Part shown: positions 1 to 8,585 of the stretch, in pieces
Numbering within the stretch: the stretch's first letter is position 1
Layout: each line of letters starts with the position of its first letter
Source: Actinoplanes flavus
GTDB taxonomy: Bacteria > Actinomycetota > Actinomycetes > Mycobacteriales > Micromonosporaceae
Direction of reading: 5' to 3'
Assembly: GCF_017592555.1 (NCBI RefSeq)
Contig: NZ_JAGFNS010000009.1
Span: 248,001-312,000 of the forward strand
DNA: 64,000 nt
Notes under the pieces: model-generated
What the model was told of the DNA's origin: nothing
The model's input: only the letters and a program-made list of their open reading frames with translations
The model's database searches: none
Made by a program: the position numbers and the translations under genes

Positions 1-1
1 C

Positions 2-340
2 GAGGCGGTGCTGCTCCGGCCGATCGGCGGGGTGGAGGTGCTCCGGGACCAGATCCGCTACCTGCTGGAGATCAGCCGGTCGCCCCGGGTCCGCCTCCAG
101 GTGATGCCGTTCGCCAAGGGCGGTCACGCGGCGCTCGGCGGCGCCTTCAGCATCCTGCGCTTCCCGCACGACAAGCTGCCCGACGTGGTCTACATCGAGC
201 ACCTCACCGGCGGGCTGTACCTGGAGAAGCGCGACGAGGTGGACCGGTACGCCGAGGCCATCGGGCGGCTCTTCATCGAGGCCGAGCAGCCCGACCGGAC
301 CCCCGAGATCCTCCAGCGCCGGCTCGACGAACTGGACTAG
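2..340 (+). CDS. DUF5753-domain regulator, C-terminal fragment (gene starts before the window)
   Basis: This is the C-terminal 112 codons of a protein whose 5' end lies outside the window; the frame is already open at base 2, encoding an EAVLLRPIGG-like stretch. It matches the DUF5753 region that follows an XRE helix-turn-helix in many actinomycete regulators: LRPIGG, RVRLQVMPFAKGGHAALGG, VVYIEHLTGGLYLE and a closing ERRLDELD-type helix. A full-length relative is present at 62565-63488 (minus). Such regulators are often paired with a small DUF397 protein, but none follows here. The assignment as a DNA-binding regulator comes from the family, since the helix-turn-helix is not in view. Confidence 0.85.
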   Translation, partial: EAVLLRPIGGVEVLRDQIRYLLEISRSPRVRLQVMPFAKGGHAALGGAFSILRFPHDKLPDVVYIEHLTGGLYLEKRDEVDRYAEAIGRLFIEAEQPDRTPEILQRRLDELD

Positions 341-399
341 TGGTTCACCGATAAGTCGCGCACAGGGGAGCCACAAGATCCACGGCTTCACTGCGAAGC

Positions 400-1347
400 G
401 TGACGAACGAAACCGCTCCCGCCCGCCGCATCAGCCGCCGTGGCCTGCTCGCCGGCGGCCTGGGCCTGCTCGCCGCCGCCGGTGGTGGCGGCGCCTGGGC
501 CCTCGACCGCTACGTCCTCGACCACGTGGAGGTGTCCGGCGCCTCGAACCTGATCGCGCGGAACGTGGTCGCGGCCGAGGCCGACACCGACGGCACCGCC
601 ACCGCCACCTCCTACGCCAGCGACACCGCGAAGATCTCCATCGAGACGGTGACCACCGGGTCCGGCGACGACCGGGTGACCTACTTCGTGGCCGACGTCC
701 GGGTCACCGACGCCACCATCGTCAAGTCGGCGTTCGCCGGCGACCAGTTCGGCGAGAACATCATCGCGAACCCGTCGGAGATCGCGGCCGGCGTGGGCGC
801 GGTCCTGGCGATCAACGGCGACTACTACGGGTTCCGGGACACCGGGATCGTGATCCGCAACGGCGTGACGTTCCGCGACAAGGGCGCCCGCCAAGGGCTG
901 GCGCTCTACGCGGACGGCTCGATGAGGCTCTACGACGAGACCGCCACCAGCGCCGACGAGCTGATCGCCGCCGGGGTGTGGAACACGCTGTCGTTCGGGC
1001 CCGGACTCGTCGACGGCGGCACGGTCGTCGACGGCATCGACCGGGTGGAGGTGGACACCAACTTCGGCAACCACTCGATCCAGGGCCGTCAGCCGCGCAC
1101 CGGGATCGGCCAGGTCGCGGAGAACCACCTGCTGTTCATCGTCGCCGACGGGCGCAGCAGCGGATACAGCCGGGGCGTCACCATGCCCGAGTTCGCGCGG
1201 ATCTTCGCCGACCGGGGGGCGCGGACCGCGTACAACCTCGACGGCGGCGGCTCGTCGGCGATGGTCTTCCGGGACGGTCTGGTCAACGACCCGCTCGGCA
1301 GGGGCGAAGAGCGGGGCACCAGCGACATCCTGTACGTCGCGGGCTGA
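400..1347 (+). CDS. Tat-exported NAGPA-type phosphodiester glycosidase family protein
   Basis: A 315-residue protein starting at GTG. The N-terminus has a twin-arginine signal (SRRGLLAGG, residues 12-20) followed by an Ala/Gly-rich hydrophobic stretch, so export in folded form across the membrane is expected. The remainder fits the NAGPA domain (phosphodiester glycosidase, related to the mannose-6-phosphate uncovering enzyme): INGDYYGF near residue 140, FGPGLVDGG near 198, QPRTGIGQ, and LDGGGSSAMV near 280. Members are often linked to exopolysaccharide or cell-wall glycan metabolism. The glycosyltransferase gene starts 5 bp downstream, so the two probably form one unit. The substrate cannot be told from sequence. 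The window's TatA and TatC genes (about 36 kb) are the likely export route. Confidence 0.88.
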   Translation: MTNETAPARRISRRGLLAGGLGLLAAAGGGGAWALDRYVLDHVEVSGASNLIARNVVAAEADTDGTATATSYASDTAKISIETVTTGSGDDRVTYFVADVRVTDATIVKSAFAGDQFGENIIANPSEIAAGVGAVLAINGDYYGFRDTGIVIRNGVTFRDKGARQGLALYADGSMRLYDETATSADELIAAGVWNTLSFGPGLVDGGTVVDGIDRVEVDTNFGNHSIQGRQPRTGIGQVAENHLLFIVADGRSSGYSRGVTMPEFARIFADRGARTAYNLDGGGSSAMVFRDGLVNDPLGRGEERGTSDILYVAG

Positions 1348-1352
1348 CCGCC

Positions 1353-2123
1353 ATGATCGTGCTGATTCCCGCGTACCAGCCCGGCCCGCCGCTCGCCGAG
1401 CTCGTCGAACGTCTGCGCCGCCACCGGGTCGTGGTGGTCGACGACGGCAGCGGTCCCCCGTACGCCGAGATGTTCGACAAGGCCCGCCGGGCCGGCGCCG
1501 ACGTGATCACGCTGGACCACAACCGGGGCAAGGGTTTCGCGCTGCGGACCGGGTTCGCGCACATCGAGGCCCGCTATCCGGGCGAGGACGTGGTCTGCGC
1601 CGACAGCGACGGCCAGCACCGGGTGGAGGACATCGAGGCGGTCGCCGCCCGGGTCCGGCTCTCCGGCGCCGCCATGGTGCTCGGGGTGCGCCGCTTCACC
1701 GGCCGGGTCCCGGCCCGCAGCCGGTTCGGCAACGCCGCCACCCGGGTCCTGTTCCGGCTGGTCACCCGGCTGGCGGTGACCGACACCCAGACCGGGCTGC
1801 GCGGCTATCCGGCCCGCATGCTGCCCTGGCTGTGCCGGGTGCCGGGCGACCGGTTCGAGTACGAGCTGCGGCTGCTGCTGCGGGCCGCGGCTGAACGGGT
1901 CGACGTCGAGGAGATCGAGATCGCCACCGTGTACCTGGACGGCAACCGGTCGTCCCACTTCCGTCCGGTGATCGACTCGGCCCGGATCTACGGCCCGCTG
2001 CTGCTGTTCCTGGCCGGGTTCGCGATCCAGCGGGCGTTCGTCTTCCGCCGCGCCACCACCGGGCCGCACCCGGCCGACCGGGCCCACGCGGGCGTGCGGG
2101 ACGCCGGGGCGATGGCCGCCTGA
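1353..2123 (+). CDS. Family 2 glycosyltransferase (dolichyl-phosphate mannose synthase-like)
   Basis: A 256-residue GT-A glycosyltransferase. The ATG at 1353 is chosen because it lies 5 bp after the previous stop and the protein begins directly with the first strand (MIVLIPAYQPG). Visible motifs are VVVVDDGSG (nucleotide-sugar binding), the metal-binding DSDGQH (a D-x-D-type element) and TDTQTGLRGYP followed by RFEYELRLLLRA, as in polyprenyl-phosphate hexose synthases. A hydrophobic C-terminal segment (IYGPLLLFLAGFAIQ) may anchor it to the membrane. Coupling to the exported NAGPA-type glycosidase suggests a role in a surface glycan. Donor and acceptor are unknown. Confidence 0.88.
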   Translation: MIVLIPAYQPGPPLAELVERLRRHRVVVVDDGSGPPYAEMFDKARRAGADVITLDHNRGKGFALRTGFAHIEARYPGEDVVCADSDGQHRVEDIEAVAARVRLSGAAMVLGVRRFTGRVPARSRFGNAATRVLFRLVTRLAVTDTQTGLRGYPARMLPWLCRVPGDRFEYELRLLLRAAAERVDVEEIEIATVYLDGNRSSHFRPVIDSARIYGPLLLFLAGFAIQRAFVFRRATTGPHPADRAHAGVRDAGAMAA

Positions 2124-2145
2124 GGCGGGCGGCAGAATCGTCGCC

Positions 2146-5100
2146 ATGCGGTTCGGCATCCTCGGTCCCCTGTGGGCGGAGCACCCGGACGGGACCGGAG
2201 TCCCGCTCGGCGGGCCCCGCCTGCGGGCGTTGCTCGCGATGCTGCTGCTCGACGCCGGCCGTCCGGTGAGCGTCGACCGCCTGATCGACGGGCTCTACGG
2301 CGAGCGCCCGCCCGCCGGGGCCGGCAACGCCCTCCAGTCCCAGGTGTCACGCCTGCGGCAGCTGCTGCCGGTCGAGCGGGAACCGGCCGGGTACCGTCTG
2401 GCCGTCTCCCCCGGCGAGGTCGACGCCCACCGCTTCGCCGCGCTCGCCGCCGACGGCCACCGGGCGCTGGCCGACGGCGAGCCGGACCGGGCGGTCACCC
2501 TGCTCCGCGAGGCGGTGGCCCTCTGGCGCGGCGACGCCCTCGCCGACGTCCGGGACGCGCCGTTCGCCGCCGGCCCGGTCACCCGCCTCACCGAACTGCG
2601 CCTCACCGCCGTCGAGGACCTGCACGACGCGCTCCTGACCGGCGAACGGCCCTCCCCCACCGCGATCACCGAGCTGCGCGGCCTGATCGCGGCGCATCCG
2701 CTGCGCGAGCGCCTCCGGTCCCTGTTGATCCGTTCGCTCACGGCCGCGGGCCACACCGCCGAGGCCCTTTCCGCGTACGAGGACGCGCGCCGGATCCTCG
2801 CCGACGAACTGGGCGCCGACCCGGGGCCGGAACTGACCGCCCTGCACGCCGCCCTCCTCGGGCCGTCGTCCCGGGTCACGCCGGAGCCCGGCGGCCACGC
2901 CCCGGCCCGGCACGGGGTGCCCAGCCAGTTGACCAGCTTCGTGGGGCGGGACGGGGAGCTGGCGCGGGTGGCGGCGGCGTTGCGTACCGGGCGGCTGGTG
3001 ACCCTGCACGGACCCGGTGGCGCGGGCAAGACCCGGCTCGCCGCCGAGGTCGCGGCCCGGCACGACGGCGACGTGTACTTCGCCGAGCTGGCCGCCGCCG
3101 CGCCCGGTGACGTGGCCGGGACGCTGCTCACCGCGCTGGGGGTGCGGGATCCGGCCCGGCGGGACGCGGGCCGGCCGCCCGGCGCGCCGGAACGCCTGGC
3201 CGCCGCCCTCGCCGGCCGCCGGCTGCTGCTGGTCCTGGACAACTGCGAGCACGTCGTCGACGAGGCCGCCGCGCTGGCCGGCCATCTGCTGCCGCGCGCC
3301 CCGGAGCTGTGGATCCTGGCCACCAGCCGGGAGCCGCTCGGGCTCACCGGCGAGGTGCTGCACCCGGTCGGCGGCCTGCCGGTCCCGCCGGTGGACCCGT
3401 CCGCCGGCCCGGACGCCGTCCCGCCGGAACGCCCCTCCGCCGACCTGGACTCCTTCCCGTCGGTGCGGCTGTTCGCCGACCGGGCCGCGGACGTCTCCCC
3501 CGGCTTCCGGGTCACCGCGGCGAACGCCGCCGCGGTCCGCCGGATCTGCCGCACCCTGGACGGCCTGCCGCTGGCCGTGGAACTGGCCGCCGCCCGCCTG
3601 CACGCGCTGTCGGCCGGCGAGGTGGCGGCCCGCCTCGACGACCGGTTCCGGCTGCTGTCCCGGGCCGGTCGCGGCGCCACCGCCCGCCACCGCACCCTGC
3701 AGGCCGTCGTCGACTGGAGCTGGGACCTGCTCACCGAACCGGAACGGCGGCTGGCCCGCCGGTTCGCCGCCTTCGCCGGAAGCGCGACCCTCGACGCCGT
3801 CGAGCGGGTGTGCGGGCCGCTGCCGGACATCGTCGACCTGCTGGCCGGGCTGGTCTCCAAGTCGCTGATCGAACGCGACGGCGACCGCTACCGGATGCTG
3901 GAGACGATCCGCGAGTACTGCGCCGGGCGACTCGACGAGGCCGGCGAGCGGGACCGGATGCACCGCGCCCACGCCGCGTACTTCCTCGATCTGGCGGACG
4001 GCGCCGGCCCGGTGCTGCGTACCGCCGGGCAGCTCGCCGCCCTGGAACGCCTCGACGCGGACCGCGACAACCTGCACACCGCGTTGCGGCGCAGCGCGGC
4101 GGCCGGCGCGCCGCGGACCGCGCTGCGCCTGGTGGCGGCGCTCTCCTTCTACTGGTGGCTGCGCGGGCTCCGGGCCGAGGCCGCGACGCTCGCCGGGCTC
4201 GCCCTGGACGCGGCCGGCCCGGAACCGCCGCCGGACCTCACCGAGGAGTACGTGATGAGCGTCTTCACGGCGGCCCTCGGCGGCTCGGGCCGGCCGGCCG
4301 GGCGCTGGACCGCGTTCATGCGCACGCTGACCGCCGCTCCCCGGCAGCCGTTCCTGCTCTACCTGTCGGCGATGGCGGTCGGACCACCGGACGGCGGCGC
4401 CGACGACATCGTGGCCCTCAACCGGTACCTGCGCGCCCAGCTGAGCGGCGACCCGTGGAGCGAGGCCCTCGGCGCCATCGGCGGCGGCTGGATGGTGCTG
4501 TTCTCCGGCGCCGACCCGGCCCTGGCCGAACCCGAGTTCCGGGCCTCGCTGGCCGGCTTCCGGGCCCTCGGCGAACGCTGGGGCGCCATGCTCGCCCTGT
4601 CCGGCCTGGCCGAGACCGCCGCCTGGCGGGGCGACCCGGCGGCCGGGACGGCGTGGGTCGCCGAGGCGCTGCGCCTGGCCGGGGAACTCGGCTCGACGGT
4701 GGACGTGGCCGACCTGATCCGCGGCCGTGCCGAGGCCCGGCAGGCGGCCGGCGACCGGGCCGGCGCGGCCGAGGACTTCACCCGCTCCGCCGAACTGGCC
4801 CGCCGGGCCGGCGCCCCCGAGCTCACCGCGGCCGCCCTGCTCGGCCTGGGCGTGCTGGCCCTCGACCGGGGCGACCTGCCGGAGGCCGGCCGCCTCTGCT
4901 CGGCGGCGCTGGCCACCTGCCCGGAGGGCTGGTACAGCGCCGAGGGCACCCGGATGGCGATCCTGCTGGCGCTGGGCCGCGTCGCCGAGGCCGCCGGCGA
5001 CCCGGGGACGGCCGCGGCCCGCTACCGCGAGATGTTCACGGTGCGCGGTGGCATGCTCGGCTTCCAGGTGATGGCCGAGGGCCTCGACCGGCTCGCCGCC

Positions 5101-5337
5101 CTCGCGCTGGCCGACGGCGCCCCGGAACGCGCCGTCCACCTGCTCGGCGCGGTGCGGGCGCTGGCGTTGCGTCCCGGCCCGGAGTCGTCCCCGCTGGGCG
5201 CGGAGACCGCGGCGGCCGCCCGCGCCGCGCTGGGCGAGACCCGGTACGCGGCGGCATTCGCGCACGGCGCGTCCCTCACCCCCGATCAGGCGCTCGCCCT
5301 CCCCCACGACGGACAGCCGGCCGGACCACCGATCTGA
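2146..5337 (+). CDS. AfsR/SARP-type transcriptional regulator with NB-ARC ATPase and TPR domains
   Basis: A 1063-residue regulator. Residues 1-90 form an OmpR-like winged helix (MRFGILGPLWAE; LRALLAMLLLDAG), residues 95-245 a bacterial transcriptional activation domain ending ADPGPELTALHAALLG, and residues 262-520 an NB-ARC/STAND ATPase with Walker A GPGGAGKT near 288 and Walker B LLLVLDNCEH near 360. A long Ala-rich C-terminal half looks like degenerate TPR helices. Such proteins activate secondary-metabolite genes or transporters, with the ATPase acting as a switch. An ABC exporter gene pair starts about 200 bp downstream and is the obvious candidate target. No biosynthetic gene cluster is visible within the window, so the regulon is unknown. 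Confidence 0.92.
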   Translation: MRFGILGPLWAEHPDGTGVPLGGPRLRALLAMLLLDAGRPVSVDRLIDGLYGERPPAGAGNALQSQVSRLRQLLPVEREPAGYRLAVSPGEVDAHRFAALAADGHRALADGEPDRAVTLLREAVALWRGDALADVRDAPFAAGPVTRLTELRLTAVEDLHDALLTGERPSPTAITELRGLIAAHPLRERLRSLLIRSLTAAGHTAEALSAYEDARRILADELGADPGPELTALHAALLGPSSRVTPEPGGHAPARHGVPSQLTSFVGRDGELARVAAALRTGRLVTLHGPGGAGKTRLAAEVAARHDGDVYFAELAAAAPGDVAGTLLTALGVRDPARRDAGRPPGAPERLAAALAGRRLLLVLDNCEHVVDEAAALAGHLLPRAPELWILATSREPLGLTGEVLHPVGGLPVPPVDPSAGPDAVPPERPSADLDSFPSVRLFADRAADVSPGFRVTAANAAAVRRICRTLDGLPLAVELAAARLHALSAGEVAARLDDRFRLLSRAGRGATARHRTLQAVVDWSWDLLTEPERRLARRFAAFAGSATLDAVERVCGPLPDIVDLLAGLVSKSLIERDGDRYRMLETIREYCAGRLDEAGERDRMHRAHAAYFLDLADGAGPVLRTAGQLAALERLDADRDNLHTALRRSAAAGAPRTALRLVAALSFYWWLRGLRAEAATLAGLALDAAGPEPPPDLTEEYVMSVFTAALGGSGRPAGRWTAFMRTLTAAPRQPFLLYLSAMAVGPPDGGADDIVALNRYLRAQLSGDPWSEALGAIGGGWMVLFSGADPALAEPEFRASLAGFRALGERWGAMLALSGLAETAAWRGDPAAGTAWVAEALRLAGELGSTVDVADLIRGRAEARQAAGDRAGAAEDFTRSAELARRAGAPELTAAALLGLGVLALDRGDLPEAGRLCSAALATCPEGWYSAEGTRMAILLALGRVAEAAGDPGTAAARYREMFTVRGGMLGFQVMAEGLDRLAALALADGAPERAVHLLGAVRALALRPGPESSPLGAETAAAARAALGETRYAAAFAHGASLTPDQALALPHDGQPAGPPI

Positions 5338-5535
5338 GCCCGGCGGGCGCGGCACGGGCCGGAGTGGGCAGCGCCTCGCGGGGCGGGGCGGAACGGTCCT
5401 GGGTTCGGCGGGGCGACGTCACGCGTACCGGAGGAAGGAGCGGGACGCGGGAAACGGACCGGGACCACCGACGGGGTGCGTGAGCCGTCAGCGGACGGTG
5501 CGCCGCCGGTCAGCGCGGCGCCTCAGCCTGGGCGC

Positions 5536-6492
5536 ATGCAGACGACATTCGCGGTCGTGGCCGAGAGGCTGCGCAAACGGTATCGGGGCGGGCACGGGGC
5601 CACCGCTCTCGACGGGTTCGATCTCCGGGTGCCCGCCGGGACGGTGTACGGGCTGCTCGGCCCGAACGGGGCGGGCAAGACCACGGCGGTACGGGCGCTC
5701 ACCACGCTGTTGCGGTTCGACGCCGGCCGGGCGGAGGTGGCCGGCGCCGACGTCGCCCGCGATCCCGGGACGGTCCGTGAGCGGATCGCGCTGACCGGCC
5801 AGTACGCGGCCGTCGACGAGCTGCTCAGCGGGCGGCAGAACCTGGTGCTGTTCGGGCGGCTGCACCGGCTGAGCGGCCCGGCCGCGCGCCGCCGGGCCGA
5901 CGAGCTGCTGGAGCGGTTCGGGCTGACCGAGGCGGCGGGCCGGTCGGCGAAGGACTACTCGGGCGGCATGCGGCGGCGGCTCGATCTGGCGACCAGCATG
6001 ATCCGGCGGCCCCGGGTGCTGTTCCTGGACGAGCCGACCACCGGGCTGGACCCGCGCAGCCGCAACCAGGTGTGGGAGGCGGTCCGCGGCCTGGTCGCCG
6101 ACGGCACCACGGTGCTGCTCACCACGCAGTACCTGGACGAGGCCGATCAGCTGGCGGCCCGGATCGCGGTGGTGGACGCCGGCCGGGTGGTGGCCGAGGG
6201 CAGCCCGGACGAGCTGAAGGCGGCGATCGGCGCGGACCGGCTGGAGGTGGTGGTCCGGGACGCGGACCGGCTCAGCGAGGCGGCCGCCGCGGTGGCCCGG
6301 GCGGTGGGCGCCGCCCCCGACGCGGACCCCGATCAGCGGCGGCTACGGGTGCCGGTCACCGACCGGGTGGGCGGTCTGACGGCGGCGGCCCGGGCCTTGC
6401 AGGACGCCGGGATCACGGTCGCCGACCTGGGCGTGCACCGGCCCACGCTGGACGAGGTCTTCCTCAACCTGACCCGGGCGGCGGCCCGATGA
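5536..6492 (+). CDS. DrrA-like ABC transporter ATP-binding protein
   Basis: A 318-residue ABC ATPase. Walker A GPNGAGKTT is near residue 43, the signature YSGGMRRRLDLA near 140 and Walker B VLFLDEPTTGLDP near 161. The H-loop reads TTQYLDEADQL, with Gln in place of the usual His, as is common in the daunorubicin-resistance (DrrA) family. The C-terminal 90 residues match the DrrA-type extension. I chose the ATG at 5536; an in-frame GTG at 5476 would add 20 residues without homology. The stop overlaps the permease start (ATGA). The pair probably exports a hydrophobic compound, possibly under control of the upstream SARP-type regulator. Confidence 0.92.
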   Translation: MQTTFAVVAERLRKRYRGGHGATALDGFDLRVPAGTVYGLLGPNGAGKTTAVRALTTLLRFDAGRAEVAGADVARDPGTVRERIALTGQYAAVDELLSGRQNLVLFGRLHRLSGPAARRRADELLERFGLTEAAGRSAKDYSGGMRRRLDLATSMIRRPRVLFLDEPTTGLDPRSRNQVWEAVRGLVADGTTVLLTTQYLDEADQLAARIAVVDAGRVVAEGSPDELKAAIGADRLEVVVRDADRLSEAAAAVARAVGAAPDADPDQRRLRVPVTDRVGGLTAAARALQDAGITVADLGVHRPTLDEVFLNLTRAAAR

Positions 6493-7295
6493 CGGGCGTG
6501 CGAGCCGAGCGGGGCGGGGCGCTGGCGGACGGCTGGGTGATGACCGGGCGGTACCTGCGGCACGTGGTGCGGGCACCCGAGGAGATCGTGATCTACTTCA
6601 GCCTGCCGATCATGTTCGTGCTGGTCTTCGGGTACGTCTTCGGCAGCGGGATGTCGGTGCCGGGCGGCGGCGGGTACCGCGAGTTCCTGATTCCCGGCGT
6701 GTTCGTGATGACGATGCTCTACGGGATCGGGGCGACGGCCACCGCGATCGCCGTGGACACCGGCCGGGGTGTGCTGGACCGGTTCCGGTCCATGCCGATG
6801 GCCCGGTCCGCGCTGATCACCGGCCGGGTGCTGGCCGACCTGTCCCGGGCGCTACTGGAGACGGCGGTGCTGCTGGCGTGCGGGCTGCTGGTCGGCTGGC
6901 GCTGGCACCACGGGGCCGGGCCGCTGCTGGCGTCGATCGGTCTGCTCCTGCTGCTGCGGCTGGCGCTGAGCTGTGCCGGGGTGGCGCTCGGGCTGGTCGC
7001 GCCGAACCCGGACACGGTGTCGATGATCGTGTTCCCGCTGGCCTTCCCGTTGAGCGCGGTGTCCAACGTGTTCGTGGCGCCGGAGATGATGCCGGGCTGG
7101 CTGGGCACGGTGTCGGAGTGGAACCCGATCTCGGCGACCACGGCCGCGATCCGTGAGCTGAACGGCAACCCGGGTCTGGGCGGCGAGACCTGGGCGGCCG
7201 ACCACTCGCTGCTGCTCGCGGTGGCCTGGCCGGTCGCGCTGATCGCGGTCTTCGGGCCGCTGTCGGTGCGCCTCTACCGGCGGCTGGGCCGCTGA
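6489..7295 (+). CDS. DrrB-like ABC-2 type permease
   Basis: A 268-residue integral membrane protein whose ATG overlaps the stop of the ATPase gene, so translation is coupled. The order is a cytoplasmic N-terminus, a first membrane segment near residues 35-55 (IYFSLPIMFVLVFGYVFG), the conserved YREFLIPGVFVMTM, GVLDRFRSMPMARSALITGR, and several further membrane helices, with the FVAPEMMPGWLGTVSEWNPIS loop near 195-220. This is the ABC-2 (DrrB) pattern and supplies the membrane half of the exporter. The substrate is not identifiable. The gene ends 17 bp before a more AT-rich stretch that leads to the next gene. Confidence 0.92.
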   Translation: MTGVRAERGGALADGWVMTGRYLRHVVRAPEEIVIYFSLPIMFVLVFGYVFGSGMSVPGGGGYREFLIPGVFVMTMLYGIGATATAIAVDTGRGVLDRFRSMPMARSALITGRVLADLSRALLETAVLLACGLLVGWRWHHGAGPLLASIGLLLLLRLALSCAGVALGLVAPNPDTVSMIVFPLAFPLSAVSNVFVAPEMMPGWLGTVSEWNPISATTAAIRELNGNPGLGGETWAADHSLLLAVAWPVALIAVFGPLSVRLYRRLGR

Positions 7296-7394
7296 TCCGG
7301 TTTCGGTCCCTGCGGACAAATAACGCAAAAGCGCACGAAGACTCAACTACCTTGCGAAGATCATCTCTTAGGTGACGACAGCGGGGGTGGGTAG

Positions 7395-8009
7395 TTGCGG
7401 AACGAGGAGACGGGAGGCACACCTGTCATCAACCGGTGTGCCAGCCTCGACAGGACGCCCGCCGACCGGCCCCTTCCCCGGCCGGCGCAGCGCGGCCCCC
7501 AGCACGCCCGCCTGATCCGCGCCGAACCCGGCGGCGCCCAGCCGCTGCCCCTCGAACTGGTCCGCCGGGACGTCGCCGGCGACCGGCCCGGGGTGCCGCT
7601 CATGCTGCGGGTACGGGTCCTCGAAGCGCTCACCGGGACACCGGTCGGCGGCGCGGTGCTGGACATCCGGCACCGCGACGCCACCGGTGACGGCGAGCTG
7701 CGCGGCGCCCAGGTGACCGGCGCCGAGGGGTACGCGGAGTTCCGTACCGTCCATCCGGGCCGCGAGGCGGGCACGCCGGTGACCATCCTCGCCGAGGTTC
7801 ATGTGGGCGGATACCTGGCCGGGGGACGGTCGGTGACGTACGCCGGCCCGCTCTTCGTCCCCGAGCAGATCGCCGGCCAGATCGACGGTCAGGTGGCGGC
7901 CGAGGACCCGCGCCCGGACACCGGTGGGGTGCTGCACGTGGTGCCGCGCGACCGGTTCGACCTCAAGGCCGGGCTTCTCGGCACCATCACCGTGACGATC
8001 GGGGAATGA
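7395..8009 (+). CDS. Intradiol-dioxygenase-fold protein lacking recognisable iron ligands
   Basis: A 204-residue protein starting at TTG (7395), with GGGGGTGGGTAG just upstream as ribosome-binding site. The central part resembles the beta-sandwich of intradiol ring-cleavage dioxygenases (protocatechuate 3,4-dioxygenase beta type): LELVRRDVAGDRPGVPL, VGGAVLDIRHRDATGDGE, RGAQVTGAEGYAEFRTVHPG. True enzymes carry a Tyr just after the first metal-site strand (D-A-x-G-x-Y-S) and a His-x-His pair after the PG turn. Here these positions read DGEL and VTILAEV, so the iron site appears to be lost. It may be a binding protein or pseudo-enzyme. There is no signal peptide. It stands alone, about 100 bp from the exporter. 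Confidence 0.7.
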   Translation: MRNEETGGTPVINRCASLDRTPADRPLPRPAQRGPQHARLIRAEPGGAQPLPLELVRRDVAGDRPGVPLMLRVRVLEALTGTPVGGAVLDIRHRDATGDGELRGAQVTGAEGYAEFRTVHPGREAGTPVTILAEVHVGGYLAGGRSVTYAGPLFVPEQIAGQIDGQVAAEDPRPDTGGVLHVVPRDRFDLKAGLLGTITVTIGE

Positions 8010-8154
8010 CGCCCCGCCCGGTACCGAACCGCCCGGCATGATATTTCGTGATCTTGACGGTGGAGGCCTCGCACCGGACCTGCTTTGGGGGGTTCTCTGC
8101 GGGCCTGAACGTTTCTAGGCTGACGCGACCACACTCAGCCAGGGGGTTGCGACG

Positions 8155-8580
8155 ATGCAGGGCAGTGCGCGGAACGAGACCGTCCCCGGGCCGGCGAACA
8201 TCAAGCGCCGCTGGACGCTGGTCGCCATCCAGGGCGGCACTCTGATCCCGCTGACCTACCTCTGGCTCGGCCCGGCCAGCGAGGCGGCCGCCGCCAGCCC
8301 CCAGCCCGATCTGGCCGCCGGGCTCGTCGGTCTCCTGCTCACCGTGTTCGGACTGCCCTGGTCGGTCTTCGTCTGCCTGCTGGACAACCATTACGGCCTG
8401 TTCGACAGCCCGCTGCGCGACCTGTTCGTCCTCGGCCCGGCGGTGTTCAACCTGGGACTGACCGCCTTCGGCGTCTGGTGGACGAGCCGCCACCCGGCCG
8501 TCGAGCACGAGTGGGAGATCATCGAGGTCACCGACGCCGACGGCGTGGAGGTCGAGGTGGAGGCGGAGCCCCGGGCCTGA
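8155..8580 (+). CDS. Small membrane protein of unknown function
   Basis: A 141-residue protein starting at ATG with AGGGGG 9 bp upstream. Three hydrophobic segments are visible: residues 22-40 (LVAIQGGTLIPLTYLWLG), 57-78 (AAGLVGLLLTVFGLPWSVFVCLL) and 90-112 (LFVLGPAVFNLGLTAFGVWWT). The C-terminal tail is strongly acidic (EWEIIEVTDADGVEVEVEAE). I recognise no family. The next gene is convergent and ends only 5 bp away. Confidence 0.75.
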   Translation: MQGSARNETVPGPANIKRRWTLVAIQGGTLIPLTYLWLGPASEAAAASPQPDLAAGLVGLLLTVFGLPWSVFVCLLDNHYGLFDSPLRDLFVLGPAVFNLGLTAFGVWWTSRHPAVEHEWEIIEVTDADGVEVEVEAEPRA

Positions 8581-8585
8581 CCGGC

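Noticed and set aside
2347..5355. Minus-strand frame of 1002 codons opposite the SARP-type regulator
   Set aside because: The plus strand has clear BTAD, NB-ARC and TPR features; the opposite frame is Gly/Arg/Gln-rich without motifs.
5476..5535. GTG 5476 as the start of the DrrA-like ATPase
   Set aside because: The extra 20 residues are Pro/Ala-rich, have no family match, and ATG 5536 gives a normal N-terminus; still possible but less likely.
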